Shown here piece by piece: positions 1-6,368 of a DNA stretch of 11,188 nt. A model generated the notes under the pieces. That model was not told the origin of the DNA. It saw only the letters and a program-made list of their open reading frames with translations, and made no database searches. The DNA lies in contig CAZDYQ010000097.1 in NCBI GenBank assembly GCA_964509685.1, positions 1-11,188 on the forward strand. The letters run 5' to 3'. Position 1 is the first letter of the stretch, and every line of letters starts with the position of its first letter. Source of the DNA: JAMLIN01 sp964509685. GTDB lineage: Bacteria; Pseudomonadota; Gammaproteobacteria; Burkholderiales; Burkholderiaceae_E. A program made the position numbers and the translations under genes.

Positions 1-548
1 CGATGGACCTGTTCTCGCAGGCCGAGCACGACGAGATGGCCCAGTCGATCCTGCTCTGCCCGGACGCGGCGTACATCGACCGGGTCGGGGCCTCGATCGA
101 CCGCCTGATCGACACCATGCCGCGTCGCGACGTCATCCGGCGCTCCCTCACCGATCGCGGGGCGCTGATCCGGGTGCGCGACCTCGCCGAGGCCTGCGAG
201 ATCGCCAACCGCATCGCCCCGGAGCACCTGGAGCTGTCGGTGGCCGATGCCGAACGCTGGGCCGACCGGATCCGCCACGCCGGCGCGATCTTCCTCGGGC
301 CCTACGCATCCGAATCGATCGGCGACTACTGCGCCGGGCCCAACCACGTCCTGCCCACGATGCGCACGGCGCGCTTCTCGTCACCGCTCGGGGTGTACGA
401 CTTCCAGAAGCGCACCAGCCTGGTCGGCGTGTCCGCCGCGGCCGCCGTGCCGCTGGGCGAGCTCGCGGCGACCCTGGCCGATGGCGAGGGCCTGGCCGCC
501 CATGCCGAGGCCGCGCGGTTGCGGATCCGGGGGCTGTCGCGCGGCTGA
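1..548 (+). CDS. hisD: Histidinol dehydrogenase, 3' part (5' end outside window)
   Basis: This is the C-terminal 181 or so residues of the zinc enzyme that oxidises L-histidinol twice with NAD to give L-histidine, the last step of the pathway. The reading frame is open at the left edge, and the full family length is about 430 residues, so more than half is missing. Numbered from the first Met in view, the expected ligands and catalytic residues are present: Q6 and H9 in SQAEHDE (zinc; E. coli Q259/H262), E74-H75 in IAPEHLEL (E326/H327), D108 in SIGDYCAGPNH (D360), and E162/H167 near the C-terminus (E414/H419). The spacing agrees with the E. coli enzyme throughout, so this end is intact. The gene stops with TGA at 546-548, and 137 bp follow before hisB. 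The identification is very secure. Confidence 0.97.
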   Translation, partial: MDLFSQAEHDEMAQSILLCPDAAYIDRVGASIDRLIDTMPRRDVIRRSLTDRGALIRVRDLAEACEIANRIAPEHLELSVADAERWADRIRHAGAIFLGPYASESIGDYCAGPNHVLPTMRTARFSSPLGVYDFQKRTSLVGVSAAAAVPLGELAATLADGEGLAAHAEAARLRIRGLSRG

Positions 549-581
549 GCCCCGGCATCGCCGGCAGGGGCGCCGCCGGGC

Positions 582-599
582 GCCCGCCGGACGGCGGGC
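582..599 (+). other. GC-rich hairpin after hisD
   Basis: GCCCGCC (582-588) and GGCGGGC (593-599) form a perfect 7-bp stem with a 4-nt GGAC loop, 34 nt after the hisD stop. No T-run follows, so it is not a canonical intrinsic terminator. It could slow or partly stop transcription, or protect the 3' end of hisD mRNA. Short GC palindromes are common by chance in DNA this GC-rich, so a role is uncertain. Confidence 0.3.
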
Positions 600-611
600 C
601 GGGTCTGCGGT

Positions 612-617
612 TACAAT
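612..617 (+). promoter_or_regulatory. Possible -10 box (TACAAT) upstream of hisB
   Basis: TACAAT at 612-617 lies in an otherwise GC-rich spacer, 68 nt before the hisB start, and matches the sigma-70 -10 consensus at five of six positions. No good -35 is seen at 16-18 bp spacing (589-594 reads GGACGG), and there is no TG extension. If active, it would let hisB and the genes after it be transcribed independently of hisD. This is inference from one hexamer. Confidence 0.35.
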
Positions 618-685
618 CAGGGGCTCGGCGATCCCGCCCGACGGGGCCGCCATCCGCCAATCGCGCCGCAAGGCGCAGGTCCATC

Positions 686-1276
686 GTGAACAGACGCGCA
701 GAAGTCTCCCGCAACACGGCCGAAACCCGCATCCGTGTCGCGATCGATCTCGACGGCACCGGACGGCAGACGCTCGCCACCGGTGTTCCCTTCCTCGACC
801 ACATGCTCGACCAGATCGCGCGCCATGGGCTCGTGGACCTCGAAGTCCATGCCGACGGCGACCTGCACATCGATGCGCACCACACGGTCGAGGACGTCGG
901 CATCACCCTGGGACAGGCCTTCGCCAGGGCAGTCGGCGACAAGAAGGGGATCCGCCGCTACGGCCATGCCTATGTCCCGCTCGACGAGGCCCTCTCGAGG
1001 GTCGTCGTCGACCTCTCCGGCCGGCCCGGCCTCGAGTGGCACGTGGACTTCGCCCGCGCGATGATCGGCACCTTCGATGTGGACCTCGCCCGCGAGTTCT
1101 TCCAGGGCTTCGTCAACCATGCGGCGGTGACGCTGCATGTCGACAACCTGCGCGGCGCGAACGCCCATCACCAGTGCGAGACGATCTTCAAGGCGTTCGG
1201 CCGGGCGCTGCGCATGGCGGTGGAGTTCGATCCGCGCGTGGGCGATCGCATTCCGTCGACCAAGGAAGCGCTCTGA
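686..1276 (+). CDS. hisB: Imidazoleglycerol-phosphate dehydratase
   Basis: HisB removes water from imidazole-glycerol phosphate to give imidazole-acetol phosphate in the cytoplasm, using manganese. The protein has 196 residues, the size of the monofunctional enzyme, and lacks the histidinol-phosphatase domain fused to it in enterobacteria. Metal-binding motifs are clear: FLDHM at 37-41, HHTVED at 65-70, and HHQCETIFKAFGRAL from 161. The start is GTG at 686, which gives MNRRAEVSRNT, in register with the family start (typically MRxAEVxRNT). An AGGT at 677-680 lies 5 nt upstream as a weak ribosome binding site. hisD lies 137 bp upstream without an intervening hisC, and hisH starts 52 bp downstream. 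Identity is secure; the exact start is slightly less so. Confidence 0.96.
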   Translation: MNRRAEVSRNTAETRIRVAIDLDGTGRQTLATGVPFLDHMLDQIARHGLVDLEVHADGDLHIDAHHTVEDVGITLGQAFARAVGDKKGIRRYGHAYVPLDEALSRVVVDLSGRPGLEWHVDFARAMIGTFDVDLAREFFQGFVNHAAVTLHVDNLRGANAHHQCETIFKAFGRALRMAVEFDPRVGDRIPSTKEAL

Positions 1277-1328
1277 GCTTCAGCCGGGCGGCGTCCCGAG
1301 GCAATCCCCCAGTCACCGAGTCGTACCG

Positions 1329-1967
1329 ATGAGCACCATCGCGGTCGTCGATTACTCGATGGGCAACCTGTACTCCGTCGCAAAGGCGCTCGAACATGTG
1401 GCGCCGAAGTGGCGCGTCGTGGTCACCGGGGATCCGTCCGAGGTGGCGGCGGCCGACCGGGTCGTCTTCCCGGGCCAGGGCGCCATGCCCGATTGCGTGC
1501 GACACCTCGAGGAATCCGGCCTGCGCGAGGAGGTGCTGCGCGCCGCCCGCGAGAAGCCGATGTTCGGCGTGTGCATCGGCGCGCAGATGCTGTTCGAGCG
1601 CAGCGCCGAGGGCGACACGCCCGGTCTCGGGCTGCTGGCGGGCGAGGTCGTCCGCTTCGATCCTCGCACCACGGTCGGCCCCGACGGCCGCCGGCTGAAG
1701 GTGCCGCACATGGGATGGAACCGGGTGCGGCAACTGCGCGAACATCCGGTCTGGGCCGGAATTCCGGACGAGGCCTATTTCTATTTCGTCCATAGCTACC
1801 ATTTCGCGCCGGGCGATCCGCAGGATTGCGTGGGCGATTGTGAATACGGCCGCCGCTTTACCTGTGCGGTGGCGCGGGATAACATTTTTGCGACCCAGTT
1901 CCACCCCGAGAAGAGTTCGGGCCACGGATTGAAGCTCTACGAGAACTTCATCGGCTGGCGCCCATAA
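1329..1967 (+). CDS. hisH: Imidazole glycerol phosphate synthase, glutaminase subunit
   Basis: HisH is a class I glutamine amidotransferase of 212 residues. It hydrolyses glutamine and channels ammonia into the HisF barrel, where imidazole-glycerol phosphate and AICAR are made. The triad is visible: nucleophile C82 in GVCIGAQM, and H192 and E194 in FHPEKS. PGQGAMPDC at 48-56 forms the oxyanion-hole strand. ATG at 1329 gives the normal N-terminus MSTIAVVDYSMGN; only a weak GAG (1318-1320) precedes it. An in-frame extension upstream to 1137 overlaps hisB and is not expected to be translated. Codons from roughly 1775 to 1935 use more T/A-ending codons (TAT, CAT, GAT, TTT, ATT) than the rest, although the protein there is normal. 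Its partner HisF is encoded two genes downstream. Confidence 0.97.
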   Translation: MSTIAVVDYSMGNLYSVAKALEHVAPKWRVVVTGDPSEVAAADRVVFPGQGAMPDCVRHLEESGLREEVLRAAREKPMFGVCIGAQMLFERSAEGDTPGLGLLAGEVVRFDPRTTVGPDGRRLKVPHMGWNRVRQLREHPVWAGIPDEAYFYFVHSYHFAPGDPQDCVGDCEYGRRFTCAVARDNIFATQFHPEKSSGHGLKLYENFIGWRP

Positions 1968-2012
1968 GGCGCACCCCCCACGCCGACGACACTCCCCACG
2001 ACTCCTGAAACT

Positions 2013-2759
2013 ATGCTGCTGATCCCCGCTATCGACATCAAGGATGGTCGCTGTGTCCGCTTGCGCCAGGGCGTGATGGAGGACGAAACGGTCTTCTCCG
2101 AGGATCCCGTCTCGATGGCGGTGCAATGGGTGGAACTGGGCGCGCGCCGGCTCCATCTCGTGGACCTCGACGGTGCCGTCGGCGGCAAGCCCCGGAACCA
2201 GGCCGTGATCCGCGAGATCGTCGATGCGGTCGGCGAGGACATCCCGGTCCAGCTCGGCGGCGGAATCCGCGACCTCGACACCATGGAGAGCTACCTCGAC
2301 GACGGGCTCTCCTACCTGATCATCGGCACCGCGGCGGTGCGCGACCCCGGCCTGCTGCACGACGCCTGCGGCGCGTTCCCGGGCCGGATCCTGGTCGGAC
2401 TGGACGCGCGCGAAGGAAAGGTCGCCACCGACGGCTGGAGCAAGCTCACCAAGCACGACGTGCTCGACCTCGCCCGCAAGTTCGAGGACTACGGGATCGA
2501 GGGGGTGATCTATACCGACATCGGCCGCGACGGCATGCTCACCGGCATCAACATCGAGGCCACCGTGCGGCTCGCGAGCGAGCTGGTGGTGCCTGTGTTC
2601 GCGTCGGGCGGCGTTTCGGGAATGGAAGACATCGAGAAGCTCTGCGCGGTCGAGGAGGAGGGCGTCCAGGGCGTCATCCTGGGCCGCGCCCTCTACGAGG
2701 GCAAGCTCGACTTCGCCCAGGCCCAGGCGCGCGCCGACCAGCTCACGGCCGGTGGCTGA
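2013..2759 (+). CDS. hisA: ProFAR isomerase (phosphoribosylformimino-5-aminoimidazole carboxamide ribotide isomerase)
   Basis: HisA is a (beta/alpha)8-barrel that performs an Amadori rearrangement of ProFAR to PRFAR, the substrate of HisF/HisH. The protein is 248 residues, normal for the family. The catalytic aspartates are D8 in PAIDIKDG and D131 in LVGLDAREG. The two phosphate-binding halves are seen as QLGGGIRD (80-87) and FASGGVSG (197-204), reflecting the half-barrel duplication shared with HisF. ATG at 2013 begins MLLIPAIDIK, the standard N-terminus. The 45 nt before it are C-rich and contain no recognisable Shine-Dalgarno sequence, unlike hisE, tatA or petB, so initiation may depend on coupling to hisH or on an unstructured leader. 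hisF follows after 6 nt. Confidence 0.97.
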   Translation: MLLIPAIDIKDGRCVRLRQGVMEDETVFSEDPVSMAVQWVELGARRLHLVDLDGAVGGKPRNQAVIREIVDAVGEDIPVQLGGGIRDLDTMESYLDDGLSYLIIGTAAVRDPGLLHDACGAFPGRILVGLDAREGKVATDGWSKLTKHDVLDLARKFEDYGIEGVIYTDIGRDGMLTGINIEATVRLASELVVPVFASGGVSGMEDIEKLCAVEEEGVQGVILGRALYEGKLDFAQAQARADQLTAGG

Positions 2760-2765
2760 GGCCAC

Positions 2766-3560
2766 GTGACGGACCCCCGGCAACCGAGCACTGCACCCTT
2801 GCTCACCAAGCGCATCATTCCCTGCCTCGACGTGACCGCCGGCCGCGTCGTGAAGGGCGTGAACTTCGTTTCGCTTCGCGATGCCGGCGATCCCGTCGAG
2901 ATCGCCCGCCGCTACGACGAGCAGGGCGCCGACGAAATCACCTTCCTCGACATCACCGCCTCCAGCGACGAGCGCGACATCATCCTGCAGGTCATCGAGC
3001 GGGTAGCGGACCAGGTCTTCATCCCGCTGACCGTCGGGGGCGGCGTGCGGCGCGTCGAGGACGTTCGCCGACTGCTCAACTCCGGCGCCGACAAGGTGTC
3101 CATCAATACGGCGGGCATCCAGAATCCCCGGCTGATCGCCGAGGCGGCCGATCGCTACGGCTCGCAATGCATCGTCGCCGCCATCGACGCCAAGTCCACG
3201 GGCGAGGGGCGCTGGGAGGTGTTCACCCATGGGGGGCGGCGCGCCACCGGGCTCGAGGTGGTCGCATGGGCGCGCGAGGTCGTGCGCCTGGGCGCCGGCG
3301 AGATCCTGCTCACCTCCATGGACCGCGACGGCACGCGGCAGGGATTCGACCTGGCGCTGACGCGCGCGGTGAGCGACGCGGTCGAGGTCCCGGTGATCGC
3401 CTCGGGCGGCGTCGGCGAGCTGTCGCACCTGGTCGACGGCGTGACGATCGGCGGCGCGGATGCGGTGCTCGCGGCGAGCGTCTTCCACTTCGGCGAGTTC
3501 ACGATTCCGGAGGCCAAGCGCTACATGGCCGCCCACGGCATTCCCATGAGGCTCGAATGA
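2766..3560 (+). CDS. hisF: Imidazole glycerol phosphate synthase, cyclase subunit
   Basis: HisF is the (beta/alpha)8-barrel cyclase that uses HisH-derived ammonia to convert PRFAR to imidazole-glycerol phosphate and AICAR. With GTG at 2766 as start the protein has 264 residues. The catalytic aspartates are D22 (IIPCLDV) and D141 (AAIDAKS). The Thermotoga enzyme has these at 11 and 130, so both are shifted by exactly 11. Codon 12 is TTG (2799), and starting there would give MLTKRIIPCLDV, the usual family N-terminus, and 253 residues. A TGAGG at 2757-2761 favours the GTG, while homology favours the TTG; I keep the longer form but consider the choice open. Other motifs are LTVGGGVR (88-95) and IASGGVGE (211-218). 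The stop overlaps the hisI start by 4 nt (ATGA). Confidence 0.95.
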   Translation: MTDPRQPSTAPLLTKRIIPCLDVTAGRVVKGVNFVSLRDAGDPVEIARRYDEQGADEITFLDITASSDERDIILQVIERVADQVFIPLTVGGGVRRVEDVRRLLNSGADKVSINTAGIQNPRLIAEAADRYGSQCIVAAIDAKSTGEGRWEVFTHGGRRATGLEVVAWAREVVRLGAGEILLTSMDRDGTRQGFDLALTRAVSDAVEVPVIASGGVGELSHLVDGVTIGGADAVLAASVFHFGEFTIPEAKRYMAAHGIPMRLE

Positions 3561-3967
3561 CGACGGCCCCGGCCCCCACCTTGCCCGCGTGGATCGAGGA
3601 AGTCCGCTTCGACCGTGACGGCCTCGTCCCGGCGATCGCCCAGGAGACGGGCACCGGTCGCGTGCTCACCCTCGCGTGGATGAATCGCCAGGCGCTCGCC
3701 GAAACCGCGGCCAGCGGCAGGGCGGTCTACTGGTCGCGTTCGCGCTCGCGCCTCTGGCGCAAGGGCGAGGAATCCGGGCATGTGCAGCGGGTGCGCGAGA
3801 TCCGGCTCGACTGCGATGCCGACGTGGTCCTGCTCGAGGTCGAGCAGGTGGGCGGCATCGCCTGCCACACCGGTCGCCATTCCTGCTTCTTCCGCCGGCT
3901 CGACGGCGACCGCTGGGAGTCGGTGGACCCGGTGCTGCGTGACCCCGACGAGATCTACCGCAAGTAG
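3557..3967 (+). CDS. hisI: Phosphoribosyl-AMP cyclohydrolase
   Basis: HisI opens the adenine ring of phosphoribosyl-AMP, the third step of histidine synthesis. The protein is 136 residues and monofunctional, not fused to the HisE domain as in enterobacteria. Metal-binding residues typical of the family are all present: D85, D87 and D89 in RLDCDADVV (magnesium), and C86, C103 and C110, the latter two in ACHTGRHSCF (zinc). The ATG at 3557 overlaps the hisF stop in an ATGA, which suggests translational coupling. The TAG stop is immediately followed by GAG, so the TAGGAG also serves as part of the hisE ribosome binding site. An open frame reaching upstream to 2126 is only antiparallel-codon noise over hisA and hisF. 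Confidence 0.97.
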   Translation: MTTAPAPTLPAWIEEVRFDRDGLVPAIAQETGTGRVLTLAWMNRQALAETAASGRAVYWSRSRSRLWRKGEESGHVQRVREIRLDCDADVVLLEVEQVGGIACHTGRHSCFFRRLDGDRWESVDPVLRDPDEIYRK

Positions 3968-3978
3968 GAGTTCGCCCG

Positions 3979-4344
3979 ATGGCCGCCGCAACCCCGCCTT
4001 CCGCCTCGCCGGAGCTGCTCGAGCGGCTCGGGGCCCTGATCGCCTCGCGCCGCGGCGCCGATCCCGAGGTCTCCTATGTCGCCACCCTGTTCGCCAAGGG
4101 GACCGACGCGATCCTGAAGAAGATCGGCGAGGAGGCGACCGAGACCGTGATGGCCGGCAAGGACGGCGAGCGGGGCGCCATCGTCCGCGAGACGGCCGAC
4201 CTCTGGTTCCATACCCTGGTGCTGCTGGCGCACTTCGATCTCGGGCCCGGCGACGTGCTCGCCGAGCTGGCCCGGCGCGAGGGCGTCTCGGGCCTGGCCG
4301 AGAAGGCTGCCCGGCCCGCCACGCCCGGCAGGACCTCAAGCTGA
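3979..4344 (+). CDS. hisE: Phosphoribosyl-ATP pyrophosphatase
   Basis: HisE removes pyrophosphate from phosphoribosyl-ATP to form phosphoribosyl-AMP, the second step of the pathway, just before HisI. It belongs to the all-alpha MazG-like NTP pyrophosphatase fold. The protein is 121 residues, slightly long because of an Ala/Pro/Ser N-terminus (1-10) and a C-terminal tail (about 108-121). The signature acidic motifs are KKIGEEATE at 47-55 and ETADLWFH at 71-78, which coordinate magnesium. ATG at 3979 has GGAG at 3967-3970, 8 nt upstream, overlapping the hisI stop codon. The HIT-family gene follows 17 nt after the stop. The identification is secure. Confidence 0.95.
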   Translation: MAAATPPSASPELLERLGALIASRRGADPEVSYVATLFAKGTDAILKKIGEEATETVMAGKDGERGAIVRETADLWFHTLVLLAHFDLGPGDVLAELARREGVSGLAEKAARPATPGRTSS

Positions 4345-4361
4345 TCCAGAACCCGATCGAG

Positions 4362-4721
4362 ATGAGCGATTCCCACGACTGTCTTTTCTGCCGGATCGTC
4401 CGCGGCGAGCTCCCGGCGCGCAAGGTGTACGAGGACGAGGAAATCCTCGCCTTCCACGACATCAATCCGGCCGCGCCGTTGCATTTCCTGCTGATTCCCA
4501 AGGCGCATGTCGACAATCTTTACAGTACCGACGAGCGTCACGAGCCGGTGCTGGGCCGCATGCTGACACTCGCGCCGCGCCTCGCCCGCGAGCACGGCAG
4601 CCCCGACGGTTTTCGCATCGTGGTCAACAACGGCCGGGTCGGCAGGCAGGAGGTGTATCATCTCCATATCCACGTCCTGGGTGGGCCGGAGCCGCTGCGC
4701 TCGGGCGCCATGCCGAAGTGA
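4362..4721 (+). CDS. hinT: HIT-family (HINT-type) purine nucleotide phosphoramidase
   Basis: This 119-residue cytoplasmic protein has the histidine-triad motif HLHIHVLGG at 100-108, with H100, H102 and H104, H102 being the expected nucleophile. Family members hydrolyse AMP-linked phosphoramidates such as adenosine-5'-monophosphoramidate and acyl-adenylates. The N-terminal CLFCRIVRGELPA (7-19) has the paired cysteines seen in many bacterial HINT proteins. ATG at 4362 begins MSDSHDCLFC, and only a GAG (4359-4361) abuts it, so the ribosome binding site is weak. The gene sits 17 nt after hisE and 34 nt before tatA. This position between his and tat genes is a common arrangement in betaproteobacteria and does not by itself imply a role in either pathway. 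The family assignment is firm; the physiological substrate is unknown. Confidence 0.93.
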   Translation: MSDSHDCLFCRIVRGELPARKVYEDEEILAFHDINPAAPLHFLLIPKAHVDNLYSTDERHEPVLGRMLTLAPRLAREHGSPDGFRIVVNNGRVGRQEVYHLHIHVLGGPEPLRSGAMPK

Positions 4722-4736
4722 CACGCGCCGCGTGTC
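4720..4736 (+). promoter_or_regulatory. Perfect inverted repeat between hinT and tatA
   Basis: GACACGC (4720-4726) pairs with GCGTGTC (4730-4736) around a 3-nt loop; written out it is a near-perfect 17-bp palindrome, GACACGCGCCGCGTGTC. It overlaps the hinT stop codon and ends 5 nt before the tatA Shine-Dalgarno GAAGGAG (4742-4748). No T-run follows, so termination is unlikely. As RNA it could be a processing or stability element at the 5' end of a tatA segment; as DNA it could bind a dimeric regulator. Both are inference. Confidence 0.4.
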
Positions 4737-4755
4737 CGCATGAAGGAGTATTCAG

Positions 4756-4974
4756 ATGGGAGCGATGAGCATCTGGCACTGGTTGATCGTGCTGGTCATC
4801 ATCATGCTGGTCTTCGGGACCAAGAAGCTGAAGAACATCGGCTCCGACCTCGGAAGCGCGGTCCGCGGCTTCAAGGAGGGTGTCCGCGAGGGCACCGAGC
4901 AGGCCGGGTCCGAATCGTCCGCGTCGAACAACACCACCAAGACCATCGACGTCGAGGCCAAGGAGAAGGTCTGA
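4756..4974 (+). CDS. tatA: Sec-independent (twin-arginine) translocase pore subunit TatA
   Basis: TatA multimerises in the inner membrane to let folded twin-arginine precursors through. The 72-residue protein has the classic layout: a very short N-terminus, one membrane helix (about 5-20), the FG hinge at 20-21, an amphipathic helix with KKLKNIGSDLG and a conserved F39 (22-42), and a polar, disordered tail rich in Ser, Asn, Thr and Glu. ATG at 4756 has a strong ribosome binding site GAAGGAG (4742-4748); ATG at 4765 is a less likely internal start because family members begin MGxxSIWHW. tatB starts 137 bp later, an unusually wide gap in an otherwise tight run. GC hairpins lie on both sides of the gene. 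Confidence 0.96.
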   Translation: MGAMSIWHWLIVLVIIMLVFGTKKLKNIGSDLGSAVRGFKEGVREGTEQAGSESSASNNTTKTIDVEAKEKV

Positions 4975-5031
4975 CCCAGCGGCGGGGCGCGCACGCCTCG
5001 CCTGCCGACGCCCGCCCTCGGGCAGTCGCAG

Positions 5032-5055
5032 GCCCGGATGTCGGGGCATCCGGGC
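5032..5055 (+). promoter_or_regulatory. Perfect 9-bp hairpin in the tatA-tatB spacer
   Basis: GCCCGGATG (5032-5040) and CATCCGGGC (5047-5055) form a perfect 9-bp stem with a 6-nt TCGGGG loop, 57 nt after the tatA stop. It is the most stable-looking intergenic hairpin in the window. It is not followed by a T-run (AAGTCCATAT), so it looks more like an RNA-stability or processing element, or an attenuator, than a full terminator. A second weaker stem, AGACGG (5078-5083) with CCGTCT (5093-5098), follows just before tatB and is followed by TTTCG. Confidence 0.45.
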
Positions 5056-5111
5056 AAGTCCATATGGCCGTCCCCCGAGACGGCTCCTGATACCGTCTTT
5101 CGTCCCGTCGC

Positions 5112-5549
5112 ATGTTCGATATCGCTTTCACCGAGCTGATGATCGCGGCGGTCGTCGCGCTGATCGTCATCGGCCCGGAGCGATTGCCGCGAGTGGCCCG
5201 GCAGTGCGGCGAGTGGCTCGGCAAGCTGCAGCGCTACGTCAACGACGTGAAGTCGGATGTCAAGCGCCAGATCGAGCTGGACGAGCTGCGCAACCTCAAG
5301 GAAGAGGTCACCACCGCCGCGAAGGACCTTGAAAGCTCCTTCACCTCCGCCGTGGTGGACACGCAGAAGGAGCTCGACGATCTCGGCCGGTCCATCGCGG
5401 GCGAGGAGCCGGAGCCGCTCGGCACCACCGCCACGACCGACTGGGAGAAGGTTTACGAAGTGCGCCGCACCCGGGAAAGAATCCGTGACCGCCGCATCGA
5501 ACGCGAGCGCGAACTCGGCCGCAAGCGGCCTCGACGACGGTTCCGCTGA
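5112..5549 (+). CDS. tatB: Sec-independent translocase receptor subunit TatB
   Basis: TatB pairs with TatC to form the membrane receptor for twin-arginine signal peptides. The 145-residue protein begins MFDIAFTELMIAAVVALIVI, one membrane helix (about 3-20), followed by the family GPERLP hinge (21-26) and a long amphipathic helical region (27-95). The C-terminal tail (118-145) is strikingly basic, with 15 arginines in 28 residues. ATG at 5112 is fixed by the family N-terminus, yet no Shine-Dalgarno sequence is visible in the 20 nt before it, and a small hairpin (5078-5098) lies close by. The stop TGA shares one base with the tatC ATG (TGATG), so tatC is probably coupled to tatB. Confidence 0.95.
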   Translation: MFDIAFTELMIAAVVALIVIGPERLPRVARQCGEWLGKLQRYVNDVKSDVKRQIELDELRNLKEEVTTAAKDLESSFTSAVVDTQKELDDLGRSIAGEEPEPLGTTATTDWEKVYEVRRTRERIRDRRIERERELGRKRPRRRFR

Positions 5550-6343
5550 TGGCTGAGGAAGAAAGCCTGGTTTCGCACCTCGTCGAGCTGCGGGACCGAT
5601 TGATCAAGTCGCTGATCGTCGTGCTCCTGATGTTCGGCGTGTGCTTCTATTTCTCCGGCGACATCATGCGCTTCCTGTCGCTGCCGCTCTACGAGGCGCT
5701 TCCCGAGGGGAGCAAGCCGGTGTTTACGGACCAGGCCGGCGCCTTCTTCACGCTGACCAAGCTCGCCTTCCTTACCGCCGTCCTCGTCTCGCTGCCCTGG
5801 GTGCTCTACCAGGCCTGGGCCTTCGTCGCGCCGGGGCTCTACGAGCACGAGCGGCGCTTCGCCCTGCCGCTCATCGTCTCGAGCGTGTTCTTCCTCGTGG
5901 TCGGGATCGGCTTCGCGTACACCTTCGTGCTGCCGGCCGCCTACAAGTTCTTCATCAAGATGTCGGCCAACACGGGCGCGGATGTCCTGCAGGACCTGCA
6001 GCGCTACTGGGATTTCACGATCGCCATCTTCTTCGGTTTCGGCCTGACCTTCGAGGTGCCCGTCGTGCAGATGCTGCTCGTGAAGGTGGGCCTCGTGGAC
6101 GTCTCGCAGCTGCGCAAGGCCCGTCGCTACGTGATCGTGGGCGCCTTCGTCGTGGCCGCCGTGCTCACGCCGCCGGACGTGCTGTCCCAGTTCATGCTGG
6201 CCATTCCGCTCGTCATCCTCTACGAGCTAGGCATCTTCCTCGCCGGCTTCATCAAGGCGCACAGCCGCGCGCCCGACGCCGTCGCGGAGGAACCCGGGGA
6301 ATCCACGGAAGTCACCCGGGCCGACGGCCAGCCCGGCAGCTGA
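5549..6343 (+). CDS. tatC: Sec-independent translocase subunit TatC
   Basis: TatC is the six-helix inner-membrane protein that recognises the twin-arginine motif. The 264-residue protein has the conserved SHLVELRDRLIKS at 9-21 with E13 (E. coli E15), and FVAPGLYEHERR at 92-103 with F92 and E101 (E. coli F94 and E103), the signal-peptide binding residues. Six hydrophobic segments can be read at about 22-36, 72-92, 105-128, 152-177, 193-208 and 211-235. The C-terminal tail (about 238-264) is acidic and soluble. It overlaps tatB by one base. The gene ends 25 bp from the end of the convergent protease gene; only a 5-bp stem (6353-6357 with 6365-6369) lies between, so no clear terminator is seen. 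Confidence 0.97.
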   Translation: MAEEESLVSHLVELRDRLIKSLIVVLLMFGVCFYFSGDIMRFLSLPLYEALPEGSKPVFTDQAGAFFTLTKLAFLTAVLVSLPWVLYQAWAFVAPGLYEHERRFALPLIVSSVFFLVVGIGFAYTFVLPAAYKFFIKMSANTGADVLQDLQRYWDFTIAIFFGFGLTFEVPVVQMLLVKVGLVDVSQLRKARRYVIVGAFVVAAVLTPPDVLSQFMLAIPLVILYELGIFLAGFIKAHSRAPDAVAEEPGESTEVTRADGQPGS

Positions 6344-6368
6344 TGTCGCCCCGGCGCTCGATGGGCGC

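Noticed and set aside
1188..3536. A 782-codon open frame on the minus strand opposite hisB, hisH, hisA and hisF
   Set aside because: Its protein is an Arg/Asp/His/Ala-rich low-information sequence with no family resemblance. It is the mirror of conserved his genes whose GC-rich codons suppress stops on the opposite strand.
2126..3556. Long in-frame extension upstream of hisI across hisA and hisF
   Set aside because: The extension is Arg/Pro-rich frame-shadow sequence. HisI homology starts only after the ATG at 3557.
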